From: Pusillimonas sp. MFBS29
GTDB taxonomy: Bacteria; Pseudomonadota; Gammaproteobacteria; Burkholderiales; Burkholderiaceae_B
NCBI RefSeq assembly: GCF_020687695.1
Contig: NZ_JAJEWL010000008.1
Location: forward strand, 169,981 to 233,980
Length of the DNA stretch: 64,000 nucleotides
Direction of reading: 5' to 3'
Positions 21,553 to 32,430 of this stretch are shown here, one piece after another (the first letter of the stretch is position 1; each line of letters begins with the position of its first letter). A program made the translations under genes and the position numbers. The notes under the pieces were generated by a model that was given only the letters and a program-made list of their open reading frames with translations, did no database searches and was not told where the DNA came from.

Positions 21553-22434
21553 TTAATGGCCTTCGTGAGCCTGACCCACATAGACGAGAGTCAGCATCAT
21601 GAAGATAAACGCCTGCAACAGCACGATCAGAATGTGGAAGATGGCCCACATGGATCCTGCCAGAACATGCCCAATACCCAAGCCTAAGCTTGCACCATTA
21701 AATCCGGTCCATGCGCCGCCCAGCAAGGCAATCAGCATGAAGATGAGTTCGCCGGCAAACATGTTGCCGAACAACCGCATGCCCAGCGACACCGACTTGG
21801 CGGCGTACTCGATGCAGTTCAAAAGAAAGTTGAAGGGTGCCAGGAACAGACCGGCAATACCGGGCGCATGGAAGGGCGCGGTAAACAGTTCTTTGACAAA
21901 ACCACCGGGGTGCTTGATTTTGATGCCGTAGTAGAACATCAGGAGCAGCACACCCAGCGACATGCCCATAGGCACGTTCAGGTCGGCCGTAGGCAGAATA
22001 CGATGGTAATAGAGGAAATCGCCATGCTCGGCACCCAGACCTGTCATTTTGAACACCCATGCCAGGAAGTCGACAGGCACCAGGTCGAGTACGTTCATGA
22101 GGATGATCCACAGGAACACGGTCAGGGCCAGCGGCGATACAAATCGGCGGGAGGTTTCATTGGGAACAATGCTTTTGGCTTGCTCTTCGACCATATCGAC
22201 GAGCATTTCAACCGAGGTCTGAAAACGACCCGGGACCCCTGCAGTGACGCTTTTGGCCGCACGCCACAGGAAAAACACAACGATCAAGCCCATAAGTATG
22301 GACCAGAACAAGGAGTCGAAATTGACAACACCAAAGTCAGCGATGGCAGACTGCTTTTCACCAACGCTGTTCATGTGAACCAAATGGTGTTGAATGTACT
22401 CAGACTGGGGCGAAATATTGCTAGCAGCAGCCAT
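21553..22434 (-). CDS. atpB: ATP synthase Fo subunit a
   Basis: Membrane stator that forms the two proton half-channels. Several membrane helices; the essential arginine lies near residue 220 in [12 protein letters not shown]. At 293 residues it has a longer N-terminal segment than E. coli (271). Follows atpI after a 60-bp gap. Confidence 0.96.
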   Translation of the reverse strand: MAAASNISPQSEYIQHHLVHMNSVGEKQSAIADFGVVNFDSLFWSILMGLIVVFFLWRAAKSVTAGVPGRFQTSVEMLVDMVEEQAKSIVPNETSRRFVSPLALTVFLWIILMNVLDLVPVDFLAWVFKMTGLGAEHGDFLYYHRILPTADLNVPMGMSLGVLLLMFYYGIKIKHPGGFVKELFTAPFHAPGIAGLFLAPFNFLLNCIEYAAKSVSLGMRLFGNMFAGELIFMLIALLGGAWTGFNGASLGLGIGHVLAGSMWAIFHILIVLLQAFIFMMLTLVYVGQAHEGH

Positions 22435-22494
22435 CTGTAACCTTATCCTGTATGCTTGAATCAGAGCCCGCAGGCTACTGGAATTAACTTGTGG

Positions 22495-22941
22495 CTATGG
22501 CAGTTTGCGAAACAACAGCAACAGCACATAACCCTTTAAAACACATAACAACCCGAACAACACTGCGGGCCATACCAGCCAGTCGTTACCCAGCCACGCA
22601 GCCAGCCCCAGCACCAATACTGCGGAACCCAGCTTGAACGCTTCGCCCACAAAAAAAGTCAGCGGACTGGACTTAAGCGGACCGAACAAACCCAGCAGCA
22701 ATCGCAAGGCAAACAATGCGTTGGGCACAAAATATGCAGCGGCGCCAATAAAGGCTGAAACCGCTGCAGCACCGCCCGCCACCAACCAGGAGCACAGCAC
22801 GGCCACTACCAGCATGACTGCCTGGGCAGCAAGCGTACGCATAATGCCACTGCTTGCGCGCCGGGTAATGGCCACACGATCCTGATCTGTCAGTACGAGC
22901 CGGGGAACATCTGTGCCACCCGGAGCATAGTCTGGATTCAT
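22495..22941 (-). CDS. atpI: ATP synthase subunit I (AtpI)
   Basis: Small membrane protein encoded at the head of many atp operons, thought to help assemble the c ring. Four hydrophobic segments are visible between about residues 35 and 145. I chose the ATG giving MNPDYAPGG; a GTG at 22986 would add 15 residues with a hydrophobic start, and neither has a strong ribosome site. First gene of the operon; the promoter should lie upstream, between here and about 23130, but I see no clear -35/-10 pair. Confidence 0.83.
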   Translation of the reverse strand: MNPDYAPGGTDVPRLVLTDQDRVAITRRASSGIMRTLAAQAVMLVVAVLCSWLVAGGAAAVSAFIGAAAYFVPNALFALRLLLGLFGPLKSSPLTFFVGEAFKLGSAVLVLGLAAWLGNDWLVWPAVLFGLLCVLKGYVLLLLFRKLP

Positions 22942-23126
22942 TGCCGGAAAGACCGCCGTCGTTGTGGTCAACAAAATCTGGATCACCGCCTTACAAGTTC
23001 CTGTATCAGGAAGACTCTTGGAGCGGCAAACTCATAGAGTATAGCTTTATTTTTCAACTGTAAGCAACTTGTCAGCTGACTTTTTACTTGTCGGGTGCCA
23101 TAAATTTGTGCGATCGCAACACAATA

Positions 23127-23154
23127 TTCTTCCGGCCGTGCTTGACCGGAAGAA
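23127..23154 (-). terminator. hairpin after the enoyl-CoA hydratase gene
   Basis: Perfect 9-bp inverted repeat TTCTTCCGG / CCGGAAGAA with a 10-base loop, 25 bp past the stop of the minus-strand hydratase gene. There is no real U-tract after it, so it is a weak or rho-assisted terminator. Confidence 0.5.
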
Positions 23155-23178
23155 CTTGTGCGCGAACGAGAACGCGCC

Positions 23179-23955
23179 TTATCTATGCTTGAAATCGGGC
23201 TTGCGTTTCTCGACGAAAGCTTTCATGCCTTCCTTCTGATCCTCTGTCGCAAACAGCGCATGGAAGTTGCGGCGCTCGAACATGAGCGTATCGTTCAGCG
23301 AGCCTTCGTAGGCCATATTGACGCACTCTTTGGCCATGATGACCGAAGGCAGCGACATAGAAGCAATGATGGTGGCGGCCTCGATCGCCTCGTCCATCAG
23401 ACGCTCAAGCGGTACAACGCGGGAAACCAGGCCTGCGCGTTCTGCTTCTTCGGCATCCATCATACGGGCAGTCAGGACCAGATCCATAGCTTTGGCCTTG
23501 CTGATGGCACGCGGCAGGCGCTGCGTGCCGCCATAGCCCGGGATGACGCCCAGTTTGATCTCGGGCTGGCCGAACTTGGCATTGTCGGCAGCAATGATGA
23601 AGTCGCACAGCATGGCCAGTTCACAACCACCACCCAGGGCGTAGCCCGCCACTGCGGCAATCACAGGCTTGCGGATACGCCGGGGGCTGTCCCATTGACC
23701 GCCCAGGTAGTCGTTCTTGTAGACGTCCATATAGGACCAGCCCTGCATGGCACCGATATCTGCACCGGCCGCGAACGCTTTTTCGCTACCGGTAAGCACG
23801 ATGGCGCCAATGTTTTCGTCGGCATCAAATGCCTGCAGCGCTGCGGCAAGCTCATCCATGACCTCGTTGCTCAGTGCGTTCAATGCCTTGGGCCGGTCAA
23901 GCGTAAGCAAGCCTACACGACCTATAACCTCAACTTTTACCAATGGCGCATTCAT
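23179..23955 (-). CDS. enoyl-CoA hydratase
   Basis: Crotonase-fold enzyme that hydrates trans-2-enoyl-CoA. Oxyanion-hole segment [10 protein letters not shown] near residue 60 and the two catalytic glutamates in GGGCELAML and [20 protein letters not shown] are present; 258 residues. The ATG is chosen for AAGGAG six bases upstream. It may be the general short-chain or PaaF-type enzyme; the substrate cannot be fixed. Only 32 bp separate it from the divergent M61 peptidase gene. Confidence 0.94.
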   Translation of the reverse strand: MNAPLVKVEVIGRVGLLTLDRPKALNALSNEVMDELAAALQAFDADENIGAIVLTGSEKAFAAGADIGAMQGWSYMDVYKNDYLGGQWDSPRRIRKPVIAAVAGYALGGGCELAMLCDFIIAADNAKFGQPEIKLGVIPGYGGTQRLPRAISKAKAMDLVLTARMMDAEEAERAGLVSRVVPLERLMDEAIEAATIIASMSLPSVIMAKECVNMAYEGSLNDTLMFERRNFHALFATEDQKEGMKAFVEKRKPDFKHR

Positions 23956-23987
23956 GCCGTCTCCTTGTTGCAAAGTAATATAGTGGT

Positions 23988-25778
23988 ATGAAAAAAGAAA
24001 ATTTACTCTATAGCGTAACGCCTTTTGACCCGGCAGGTCATCGACTGACGGTCAAGCTGACCATAAACAACCCGAATCCCGGCGGACAGGTACTTTCCAT
24101 GCCGGCCTGGATTCCAGGCAGCTACCTCATCCGTGACTTTTCACGCCAGATAGAAACCCTGCATGCATACTGCAATGGGCAAGCTGTTGCAGTCTCCAAG
24201 ACGGACAGCCACAGCTGGCTCTGCGCACCTTGTTCCGGCCCGCTCGAGCTCGAATACACCGTATACGCATGGGACCTGTCGGTTCGCGGCGCACACGTCG
24301 ATGAAACACATGCCTTCTTTAACGGAAGCTGCGTGTTCCTGAGCGTCGACGGCCAGACACACGAGCCCTGCCATGTGGAATTATGCCCGCCGCCGCACAC
24401 CAAGAGCTGGAAGGTATACACCAGCCTGCCCGAAGCAACCGGACACCCAGGCGCGGCACAACGCCATGGCTACGGCATGTACATTGCCCCAGACTACGAC
24501 GCACTGATCGATCACCCCGTGGAAATGGGGCAACCGCAGGTTGTGCAGTTCACGGCACACGGCGCCGAGCATGAAATGGTGTTCACGGGCGTAATTCCCG
24601 AACTTGACCTTGAACGCATCGCTGCCGATACCGCCAGGATTTGCGCCGCCCAGATCGAGATGTTCGAGCCAGAAAGCCGACGCGTGCCATTTCTGGACAG
24701 CAGCAACCGCTATGTTTTCATGACCATGGTTACCGGCGATGGTTACGGCGGACTGGAACACCGCGCATCGACAGCCCTGGTAACTTCGCGCGGCGACCTG
24801 CCCACGCGCGGTCAGACCAAGGCACCGGAAGGCTATCAAAACTTTCTGGGCCTGGTCAGCCACGAATATTTCCACACCTGGAACGTCAAACGCATCAAGC
24901 CCGCAGCTTTCGCTCCCTACAACCTTAGCCGTGCCACACACACCGGACTGCTTTGGGTCTTTGAGGGCTTTACGTCTTACTACGACGACCTTATGTTGCT
25001 GCGCTCGGGCGTAATCAGTGAAAGCGATTATCTGCGCACGCTGGGCAAGGTTATTGCAAACGTGCGACGCGGCACCGGCCGGCTCAAGCAAAGTGTGGCC
25101 GAAAGCTCTTTCGATGCCTGGACCCGCTATTACAAGCAAGATGAAAACTCGCCGAACGCGCTGGTCAGTTACTACACCAAGGGCTCGCTGGTCGCACTGG
25201 GGCTGGATATCACCGTGCGCCAGGCCACCGGGAATACTCGCTCGCTGGATGACGTCATGCGCCTGATGTGGCAGCGTTATGGCCGCGACTTTTACCAGGG
25301 TGGCGGCACAGGCATCGCCGAAGACGCCATGCCTGCCCTTATCCTGGAAGCCACCGGTGTCGATACCACCGAGTTCATTGAACGCCATGCCTATGGCCGT
25401 GAAGACGTGCCGCTCGAGGCACTGCTGCCGCAGCAAGGTATTTCAATGGACTGGAAGGCGGCCTCGATGACCCCCTCGCTGGATGTGCGCCTGCGCACCG
25501 TGCATGGCGAGACGCAAATTGCGACCGTTCATGAAGGCGGCAGCGCCCATGCTGCGGGCCTGTCTGCGGGCGATATCGTGCTTGCCATCAATGGCTTAAG
25601 GGTGAGCGATGCTGCGTCAGCAGATCGCCTGCTGGGCGCCTATCAACCGGCGGACAGTGTGGACGTGCACGTATTCCGGCGCGATGAACTGCGTGCTTTC
25701 CGTGTGAAGCTGGCTGCACCCGGAACGCACGAGTGCGTGCTTGAGCGTAAAACGCCCTCAAACACTGTACAGGCCTGA
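23988..25778 (+). CDS. M61 family metallopeptidase with PDZ domain
   Basis: Glycyl-aminopeptidase-like zinc protease of 596 residues. Order: N-terminal beta domain (1-180), gluzincin catalytic domain with HEYFH (the zinc site HExxH) near residue 294, a downstream glutamate in [12 protein letters not shown] as third zinc ligand, and a PDZ domain at about 490-575. No signal peptide is visible, so it is probably cytosolic. Role in this group is unknown. The start is the ATG immediately opposite the hydratase gene; the ribosome site is poor. Confidence 0.93.
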   Translation: MKKENLLYSVTPFDPAGHRLTVKLTINNPNPGGQVLSMPAWIPGSYLIRDFSRQIETLHAYCNGQAVAVSKTDSHSWLCAPCSGPLELEYTVYAWDLSVRGAHVDETHAFFNGSCVFLSVDGQTHEPCHVELCPPPHTKSWKVYTSLPEATGHPGAAQRHGYGMYIAPDYDALIDHPVEMGQPQVVQFTAHGAEHEMVFTGVIPELDLERIAADTARICAAQIEMFEPESRRVPFLDSSNRYVFMTMVTGDGYGGLEHRASTALVTSRGDLPTRGQTKAPEGYQNFLGLVSHEYFHTWNVKRIKPAAFAPYNLSRATHTGLLWVFEGFTSYYDDLMLLRSGVISESDYLRTLGKVIANVRRGTGRLKQSVAESSFDAWTRYYKQDENSPNALVSYYTKGSLVALGLDITVRQATGNTRSLDDVMRLMWQRYGRDFYQGGGTGIAEDAMPALILEATGVDTTEFIERHAYGREDVPLEALLPQQGISMDWKAASMTPSLDVRLRTVHGETQIATVHEGGSAHAAGLSAGDIVLAINGLRVSDAASADRLLGAYQPADSVDVHVFRRDELRAFRVKLAAPGTHECVLERKTPSNTVQA

Positions 25779-25815
25779 GTCTGCCGGCATAGCCGCCAGG
25801 CGCGAACAGAGCGGC

Positions 25816-26718
25816 TCAGGCCGCCGCCTCTATGCGCGCCTGTATGGCTTTGGCGGCCGTGACACCATCGGCCAGCGCGGTGACCACGCAGGGATGCTGG
25901 CGCTGCGCCACCTCGCCGATGGCATAAACACCCGCGCAACTGGTTTGCGCGGTTTGCATATCGGTGGCAATAAAACCCTGGCGACTGCGCTGCAGACCCA
26001 GGTCTGCAGCGAATTCCACACAGGGCTCCCAGCCATAGAACACCATGATTACATCGTAAGCCTGGTCGTTGACCGTCAGGGCATGAGCATCCACGACATA
26101 GGAACCATGTGTAATGCTATCGGGCGACATTTGTCGCACAAACTGCTTCTGGGCGCGCAAGCTGCGCGCATAGACCTGCACACTGGCCGCGCCCCGCCCC
26201 AACGCATATAACGCATTCTCGAAGGCGTTATCGCCTCCGCCCAGCACGGCGACGCGCTTGCCGCGAAAGTCCTGCGCCACCACATGCGCCCCCGGCCCCA
26301 CCAGCAAGCCTTTGGCCGTGCCACCGAAATCAGAGAGGCAGCCCAGGCCGCGCGCCCGTACACCGGTAGCCAGCACAACATAAGGTGCACGCGGCGCCAC
26401 AGCAAAGGCAGACCCTTTCAGAACGAAGCCGTCGTGGACGCGCTGCACGCTTTCCACCCTGCCCGAGAGCCAGGTCTGTACACTCGCCTGAGCCAGACTG
26501 AGTGCCAGGTTATCAGCCACCTGGACTCCCGACATGCCCGGCAGGCTTGCGTTCCAGTCATCCTTATAAGGATTGTGCCGGCACAGTCCGCCTATCGTAT
26601 CGCCGGCCTCGATCAGTAGCGGCGCAAAACCCAGCCGTGCGAGCCAGACAGCGCACGAAACACCGGCCGGCCCACCCCCGACAATAATTGCATCATAATT
26701 CCCGTTGCCCGCACTCAT
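25816..26718 (-). CDS. FAD-dependent NAD(P)-oxidoreductase, thioredoxin reductase-like
   Basis: Two Rossmann dinucleotide folds are visible: GGGPAG for FAD near the N terminus and GGGDNAFE for NAD(P)H in the middle, with the terminal GVYAIGEV motif that contacts FAD. The CxxC redox pair of true thioredoxin reductases is absent, so it is rather a ferredoxin/flavodoxin-NADP reductase-like or other low-molecular-weight flavoprotein. I start at MSAGNGNYDA; 15 further upstream codons are open. Convergent with the M61 gene (37-bp gap). Confidence 0.85.
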   Translation of the reverse strand: MSAGNGNYDAIIVGGGPAGVSCAVWLARLGFAPLLIEAGDTIGGLCRHNPYKDDWNASLPGMSGVQVADNLALSLAQASVQTWLSGRVESVQRVHDGFVLKGSAFAVAPRAPYVVLATGVRARGLGCLSDFGGTAKGLLVGPGAHVVAQDFRGKRVAVLGGGDNAFENALYALGRGAASVQVYARSLRAQKQFVRQMSPDSITHGSYVVDAHALTVNDQAYDVIMVFYGWEPCVEFAADLGLQRSRQGFIATDMQTAQTSCAGVYAIGEVAQRQHPCVVTALADGVTAAKAIQARIEAAA

Positions 26719-26830
26719 ATTGCTTTCAATTTGCCTCTTATCACTTTTGGAAACCACCCGCACGGCCCAGGAGCGTGGGCGGCTGCAGCGCTAAAGCACT
26801 ACAATGCCCTCAATTCTACAAGGCCCGTTT

Positions 26831-27190
26831 ATGCCCACCCGACGCATCTTCTTTAACCAGCTCGCCCTCGACGCACGCATAGGCATCCTGGAGCACGAGC
26901 TGCGCGCTACCCAACCCCTGCACATCGACGCAGAGTTCGACGTTGACATCACCCAGGAAGTAAATGACCAGAACATACAATCTGTACTGGACTACCGCCT
27001 GTTGCGCAACGCCATCGTCGACGAGTGTACGCATGCGCATGTAAATTTGCTGGAAACGCTCAGCGAACGGGTGGTTCAGCGCATACTCGATGAATTCCCG
27101 CTGGTGCAGTTCGTCAAGATACGCATCAGCAAACCTCTGGCCTTTTCCGATTGCTCCGCCGTGGGCATAGAGCTGCAGCGCAGCCGCTGA
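26831..27190 (+). CDS. folB: dihydroneopterin aldolase
   Basis: Cleaves 7,8-dihydroneopterin to 6-hydroxymethyl-dihydropterin in folate synthesis. Catalytic Glu21 in GILEHE and the lysine in IRISKP are present; 119 residues. The start MPTRRIFF follows AAGG; nine upstream codons are open but lie before this site. First gene of a likely folB-ttcA-mscS unit with gaps of 19 bp and a one-base overlap. Confidence 0.93.
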   Translation: MPTRRIFFNQLALDARIGILEHELRATQPLHIDAEFDVDITQEVNDQNIQSVLDYRLLRNAIVDECTHAHVNLLETLSERVVQRILDEFPLVQFVKIRISKPLAFSDCSAVGIELQRSR

Positions 27191-27209
27191 TTTTTTAATT
27201 TCCACCATC

Positions 27210-28196
27210 ATGCAAGCCGACATCTCATCTCCCGTCACCACAGAACAAGGCGCCGCCGAGGCCAGCCGCCAGGCGCAGAAACAACGCGTCAATGACAACA
27301 AGCTGACCAAGCGCCTGATACGTGAAACAGGCCGTGCGATTACCGACTTCAACATGATAGAAGACGGTGACAAGGTCATGGTGTGCCTGTCGGGCGGCAA
27401 AGATTCGTACACCATGCTCGATGTCCTGCTTACGCTCAAGGCTCGCGCACCCATCAATTTCGACATCATTGCGGTCAACCTGGACCAGAAACAGCCAGGC
27501 TTTCCCGAGCACGTACTGCCCGACTACCTGCGTTCGATAGACGTGCCCTTCCATATCGAGAATCAGGACACCTATTCCATCGTCACCCGCGTCATACCCG
27601 AAGGCAAAACCACGTGTTCCCTGTGTTCGCGGCTGCGACGCGGCATTTTGTATCGCGTGGCATCCGAGCTTGGGGCCACCAAGATTGCATTGGGCCATCA
27701 CCGCGACGACATCCTGGGCACCTTCTTTCTGAATCTGTTCTATGGTGGCCGCATGAAGGCCATGCCACCCAAGCTGATGTCCGATGACGGCAAGCACATT
27801 GTGATTCGCCCTTTGGCCTACGTGCCCGAGAAAGACATCATCGCGTACGCGCAGCTCAAGCAGTTCCCCATCATTCCCTGCAACCTGTGCGGATCACAAG
27901 AAAACCTGAAACGCAAAGAGGTCTCCCGCATGATCACAGAATGGGACAGACACTTTCCCGGGCGTTCCTGGAATGTGTTCGGCGCCCTGTCACGCGTGGT
28001 GCCCACACACCTGATGGACACCAGCCTGTTCGACTTCGCCGGGCTTGTACCCACTGGCCAGCGCGACGACAACGGAGACAAGGCGTTCGACGACGAGCCC
28101 ATCGCCCCCGCGTTTCATCCAGGATTTGAATCCGACGACATCCCGACAATCAGGCGCGCAGGCGCGTCACCACCTACGCAAAAGGAGTCTGCCTAG
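27210..28196 (+). CDS. ttcA: tRNA 2-thiocytidine(32) synthetase TtcA
   Basis: Adds sulfur to cytidine 32 of certain tRNAs. The PP-loop SGGKDS (61-66) binds ATP; Cys136 and Cys139 in CSLC with a later CNLC motif hold the [4Fe-4S] cluster. 328 residues. The stop overlaps the start of the next gene by one base (TAGTG), a coupling arrangement. Confidence 0.96.
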   Translation: MQADISSPVTTEQGAAEASRQAQKQRVNDNKLTKRLIRETGRAITDFNMIEDGDKVMVCLSGGKDSYTMLDVLLTLKARAPINFDIIAVNLDQKQPGFPEHVLPDYLRSIDVPFHIENQDTYSIVTRVIPEGKTTCSLCSRLRRGILYRVASELGATKIALGHHRDDILGTFFLNLFYGGRMKAMPPKLMSDDGKHIVIRPLAYVPEKDIIAYAQLKQFPIIPCNLCGSQENLKRKEVSRMITEWDRHFPGRSWNVFGALSRVVPTHLMDTSLFDFAGLVPTGQRDDNGDKAFDDEPIAPAFHPGFESDDIPTIRRAGASPPTQKESA

Positions 28197-30589
28197 TGGC
28201 ACCAAGAAACAGACATACGCCTATTTCTCACACCCTCTGCACACATTTACTTGCCGTTCTGTTTTTGCTCTGCAGCCTGGCGCTCACCTCAAGTGCCACT
28301 GCCCAGACTGCCGACGCACCATCAGCCAGTGCCCCCTCTTACAGCGCGCTGGCTGACCTGCTGGAAAATGACCAGGCCCGCGATCAACTGATCGAACAAC
28401 TGCGCAACCTGGCGCCACAAGACGGACAGGCACCTGCACCCACCGCCACAGCCGCGCAGCCCGCACCCGTAGCCCAGCCCGAAAACCTGTCACTGTCGCA
28501 GCGCATGGCGGCCGGCCTGCAAAACTTTACCACCAGCATATTGCACGACCTGTCTGCCACCATGCACGCCGTTCGTGCCGCGATCAGCGGCCAACCGGTT
28601 CCAGGCAACAGGCTGCATGCCTTCCTGCCTGCGCTCGAGCTGTTGCTTTACACCGTGCTTGGCACGTTGCTGGCCTACTTTATTTTTCGCTCTCTGGCCC
28701 AGTATGGCTTTGCGCGGCTGAATGTATGGATACTGCACGACAGCAAAAAAGCCAATGCACCGGCCGCCGAGCCATCATCACCACTGGTGACATCCGTTCG
28801 GCGCCATCGTTTCGCCTCGCTGGCCATTGGACGCAAATTACTGGGCGTGATCGCCGCCCTTCTGATCGATGTGGCCGCCACCTTGCTGGCCGCTCTGGCA
28901 GGCTACGTACTGACCACCACACTGGCAAGCAGCCAGGGCGAGAATACGGCCTTGCTGTCGCTCCAGTTCCTGACCGCCTTTGTGATGATAGAAGTGGCCA
29001 AGTCCATCTCTCGCGGCATATTTGCCACTCGCTACGATCAGCTGCGCCTGCTGCCGCTTGCGCCTGAAACGGCCAACTACTGGAATCACTGGCTGACGCT
29101 TCTCATTGGCCTTACCGGCTACAGCATGCTGGTTGCCGTGCCAGTGGCAGCAACGGTCTTCCTGCCTGCCGCCGGCAAGATCCTGGGCCTCATTCTGATG
29201 CTGTGCGTATACATCTATGGCGTGCGCGTGGTATGGAAAAACCGCAAGACAGTACGCACCGCACTTATCGCACGGGCAGAGCAGTCTTCTACCGCCATAT
29301 TCGGCACGCTGCTGCAGGTGCTCGGCCGAGTGTGGCATCTGCTTGCCTTGGCCTACTTCACCATCTTGCTCATCGTGACCCAGGCTGAACAGGATCAAGC
29401 TTTGGCATTTATGATCCACGCCACCGCCCAAACCCTGATCGCAATCGCGATAGGCCTGATCCTTGCGGCAGCACTGTCGTCGTTGATGTCACGCCGGGTT
29501 CAATTGCCCGACCATTGGCGCGGCAGGCTGCCATTGCTGGAAAACCGCATCAACTCTTACGTTCCCGTTACCCTGAAAACCTTGCGCCTGCTGATATTCA
29601 TCACTGTGTCTTTGGTGGTGCTGGACGCCTGGCAGGCGTTCGACCTGCTTGCCTGGCTCAATTCATCGAGCGGGCGTGCCACCATCGCGATGATATTCAG
29701 GGTGGCGTTTATCCTGTTGCTGGCGGCTGCAACCTGGACTGTGCTGGCCAGCCTGATCGAGCATAGACTCGGCGCATCCAAGGGCACACGAAAACCCAGC
29801 GAACGGGAAAAAACCTTGCTGATGCTGTTTCGCAATGCCGCCGCAATCATGATCATTACCATGACCGCGCTGATCGCACTGTCGCAGATAGGCATAGATA
29901 TCGGACCACTTATTGCCGGTGCCGGCGTTGCAGGCCTGGCCATAGGCTTTGGCGCACAGAAGCTGGTGCAGGACGTGATCACGGGTGTATTCATACAACT
30001 GGAAAACGGCATGAACCAGAACGACGTGGTCGAACTGGCCGGCATTTTCGGTACGGTGGAAAAAATCACCATACGCTCAGTCGTCATACGTACGCTGGAC
30101 GGCGGTTACCACCTGATTCCGTTTTCAACCATAGACAAGCTGACCAACCATACTCGCGACTATGGCTACCATTACGGGGAATACAACGTTGCACATCGCG
30201 AGAACGTGGACGAAGCCATCGCGCAACTGGAACTGGCCTTCAAGGACCTGATGCAGGACCCCGAACTGGCGCGCGAAGTACTGGAAGAAATCTCCATACC
30301 CGGCGTTACCGGCCTGACGGAGCGCGGCTTCACCATACGCGTGCTGATCAAAACCACGCCGGGCAACCAATGGGCCATACAGCGTGGATTCAATCGCCTG
30401 GTCAAGCAACGCTTCGACGCAGCAGGCATAGAGCTGCCTTACCCGCAAACCGTACTGCACTTCGGACGCGATAAAGAGGGTTACGCGGCGCCCGTCGATG
30501 TGCGCGGTGTCGACGCCCTGAGGCATGCGCCCGGCGCAACACCTGCTCCGGGCCAGACCATGCGGCCTGCCCTGGACGAAGGAAGCTGA
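28196..30589 (+). CDS. MscS-family mechanosensitive channel, large
   Basis: An inner-membrane channel of 797 residues, much larger than E. coli MscS (286) and like the YbdG/MscM-type or MscK-like large members. GTG start, signal peptide to about residue 35, a periplasmic Gln/Ala-rich part, then about ten membrane helices. The pore helix and beta domain are clear: GVAGLAIGFGAQKLVQDVITG followed by NGMNQNDVVELAG. It should release solutes on osmotic down-shock. Translationally coupled to ttcA. Confidence 0.92.
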   Translation: MAPRNRHTPISHTLCTHLLAVLFLLCSLALTSSATAQTADAPSASAPSYSALADLLENDQARDQLIEQLRNLAPQDGQAPAPTATAAQPAPVAQPENLSLSQRMAAGLQNFTTSILHDLSATMHAVRAAISGQPVPGNRLHAFLPALELLLYTVLGTLLAYFIFRSLAQYGFARLNVWILHDSKKANAPAAEPSSPLVTSVRRHRFASLAIGRKLLGVIAALLIDVAATLLAALAGYVLTTTLASSQGENTALLSLQFLTAFVMIEVAKSISRGIFATRYDQLRLLPLAPETANYWNHWLTLLIGLTGYSMLVAVPVAATVFLPAAGKILGLILMLCVYIYGVRVVWKNRKTVRTALIARAEQSSTAIFGTLLQVLGRVWHLLALAYFTILLIVTQAEQDQALAFMIHATAQTLIAIAIGLILAAALSSLMSRRVQLPDHWRGRLPLLENRINSYVPVTLKTLRLLIFITVSLVVLDAWQAFDLLAWLNSSSGRATIAMIFRVAFILLLAAATWTVLASLIEHRLGASKGTRKPSEREKTLLMLFRNAAAIMIITMTALIALSQIGIDIGPLIAGAGVAGLAIGFGAQKLVQDVITGVFIQLENGMNQNDVVELAGIFGTVEKITIRSVVIRTLDGGYHLIPFSTIDKLTNHTRDYGYHYGEYNVAHRENVDEAIAQLELAFKDLMQDPELAREVLEEISIPGVTGLTERGFTIRVLIKTTPGNQWAIQRGFNRLVKQRFDAAGIELPYPQTVLHFGRDKEGYAAPVDVRGVDALRHAPGATPAPGQTMRPALDEGS

Positions 30590-30641
30590 ATGAATGGCGG
30601 GCGCTTGCGCCTGCCAGGAACCCGCCTCAGGCCGACCCGAT

Positions 30642-31214
30642 TCAGTCTATGCCGTTCCAGCGCGGGCCGGGCACTTCGATATCGAACAGCTCGAGCACCC
30701 GCGCCACGGTGTGGTCCACCATGTCGTCCAGCGTTTTGGGATGATGATAAAAAGCCGGCAGCGGTGGAAAGATAATGCCGCCCATTTCGGTAACGGCCGT
30801 CATGTTGCGCAGATGCGCCAGATTTAAAGGCGTCTCGCGCACCATCATGACCAGGCGCCGCCGCTCTTTGAGCGTAACGTCGGCTGCCCGTGTAATCAGG
30901 TTGTCGGAAAAGCCGTGGGCCACGGCCGCCAGCGTACGCATGGAGCATGGCACAACCACCATGCCCGCCGTGGCAAAGCCGCCGCTGGATAGCGTAGCGC
31001 CGATATCACGAAAGCTATAGACCTTGTCGGCCAGTGCGTGGATATCCTGACGGGTCAGCTGCAGTTCGTACTTGATATTGAGCACACCCGGCGGAGAAAC
31101 CACCAGGTGTGTTTCAACATCGGCAACATCGCGCAAAACCTGCAACATGCGCACGGCGTAAATCGCACCCGTGGCACCTGTTACCCCGACGACAAGCCGA
31201 CGTTTGCTGGTCAC
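30642..31214 (-). CDS. ubiX: flavin prenyltransferase UbiX
   Basis: Makes prenylated FMN, the cofactor of UbiD-type decarboxylases in ubiquinone synthesis. Flavoprotein fold starts VVGVTGATGAIYA; the conserved MVVVPCSMRTLAAVAHG and EMGGIIFPPLPAFYH segments are present; 190 residues. It overlaps grxD by four bases and is probably cotranscribed with it. Confidence 0.95.
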   Translation of the reverse strand: MTSKRRLVVGVTGATGAIYAVRMLQVLRDVADVETHLVVSPPGVLNIKYELQLTRQDIHALADKVYSFRDIGATLSSGGFATAGMVVVPCSMRTLAAVAHGFSDNLITRAADVTLKERRRLVMMVRETPLNLAHLRNMTAVTEMGGIIFPPLPAFYHHPKTLDDMVDHTVARVLELFDIEVPGPRWNGID

Positions 31215-31537
31215 GCAAGTGCCCCAGCCTCTTTCAGTACGGTTACCAGCTCACCGTTTTCGTGCATTTCGGCGATGATGTCGGAACCGCCGATGAATTC
31301 ACCGGCCACGTACAACTGGGGAATGGTGGGCCAGTTGGAGTATTCCTTGATGCCCTGACGCACTTCTTCGTCATCCAGCACGTTGACGGTAACCAGCTTG
31401 GTCACGCCCGACGCCTGCAGCACCTGTATGGCGCGACCCGAAAAACCGCACTGCGGAAACTGGGCAGTGCCCTTCATAAATAGCACTACGGGGTTCTCCG
31501 TGACAGTTTCACGAATAAAATCTTGTACTTCGCTCAT
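31211..31537 (-). CDS. grxD: monothiol glutaredoxin Grx4
   Basis: CGFS active site at 30-33 (PQCGFSGRA) and the glutathione-binding WPTIPQLYV and GGSDI segments identify the monothiol type that binds and delivers [2Fe-2S] clusters. 108 residues. In series with prmC, prfA and hemA upstream on the same strand; overlaps ubiX downstream. Confidence 0.96.
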   Translation of the reverse strand: MSEVQDFIRETVTENPVVLFMKGTAQFPQCGFSGRAIQVLQASGVTKLVTVNVLDDEEVRQGIKEYSNWPTIPQLYVAGEFIGGSDIIAEMHENGELVTVLKEAGALA

Positions 31538-31582
31538 GATGCTCTCGATTCCAGGAAAAAGTGTTTGATAGCCTGCTGGCCA

Positions 31583-32401
31583 TCATTGATTATAAATACC
31601 ACCGGTCACCCGTTCTATGCCAGCCAAATCCTTCAGGCTGGCAACGCGGGCAAACCCGGCTTGCTGCAGCAACTGCCGTACCGCTAACGCCTGATCCCAG
31701 CCATGCTCAAGGAACAGCGCTGCCCCCGGTTTCAACCTTGCCCCTGCCCCTTGCACTATTGTGCGCAGTGCAGACAAGCCGTCGACGCCGTCGGATAATG
31801 CCAGCATGGGTTCGAACCGCACATCACCCTGTTCCAGGTGCGGATCGCCAGCGGCAATATACGGCGGATTCGATACGATCAGATCAAAACCACTATGACC
31901 AACCAGGGCATCGTACCAACTCCCCGACAAAAATTCGACCTCGGCACCCAATTTCTGCGCATTGCGCTGCGCAACAGCCAAGGCATCGGCACTGACATCA
32001 GTGGCTGTCACCTTGGCATTCGGGGCCCCCAGGGCAACAGAAATCGCGATGGCTCCGGTGCCCGTGCCCATGTCCAGAACCAGCGGCGCCAAACGATCCT
32101 GCAGATAGTCTAACGCAGTCTCGACCAGAAGTTCGGTGTCTGGTCGGGGAATCAGCGTGCCCGGGCCTACCTCGAACTCTCGCCCCATGAATTCCTTGTA
32201 ACCCAGGATATAAGCCATGGGCTCACCCGACAGACGGCGCGCCTGAAGTGCACGGAAGCTGGCCACCGCCTCTGGCGCGAGCGCATCTGTATCGTGAGCG
32301 ATCAGCCTGGCGCGCGATACGTTCAACACGTGCTGCCAAAGCATGTGCGCCTCAAGCCGGGGCAAACCGCTGTCTTGAGAAATGCTGCGCACGCTATCCA
32401 T
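31583..32401 (-). CDS. prmC: release factor glutamine methyltransferase PrmC
   Basis: Methylates the glutamine of the GGQ motif in release factors RF1 and RF2 using S-adenosylmethionine. SAM site DMGTGTGAIAIS and the substrate-binding NPPY motif (SNPPYIA) are visible; 272 residues. It follows prfA, its own substrate, after 29 bp, the usual arrangement. Confidence 0.96.
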   Translation of the reverse strand: MDSVRSISQDSGLPRLEAHMLWQHVLNVSRARLIAHDTDALAPEAVASFRALQARRLSGEPMAYILGYKEFMGREFEVGPGTLIPRPDTELLVETALDYLQDRLAPLVLDMGTGTGAIAISVALGAPNAKVTATDVSADALAVAQRNAQKLGAEVEFLSGSWYDALVGHSGFDLIVSNPPYIAAGDPHLEQGDVRFEPMLALSDGVDGLSALRTIVQGAGARLKPGAALFLEHGWDQALAVRQLLQQAGFARVASLKDLAGIERVTGGIYNQ

Positions 32402-32430
32402 GTTGCCGCCCCCCCTAAGGCCTGCCGGCC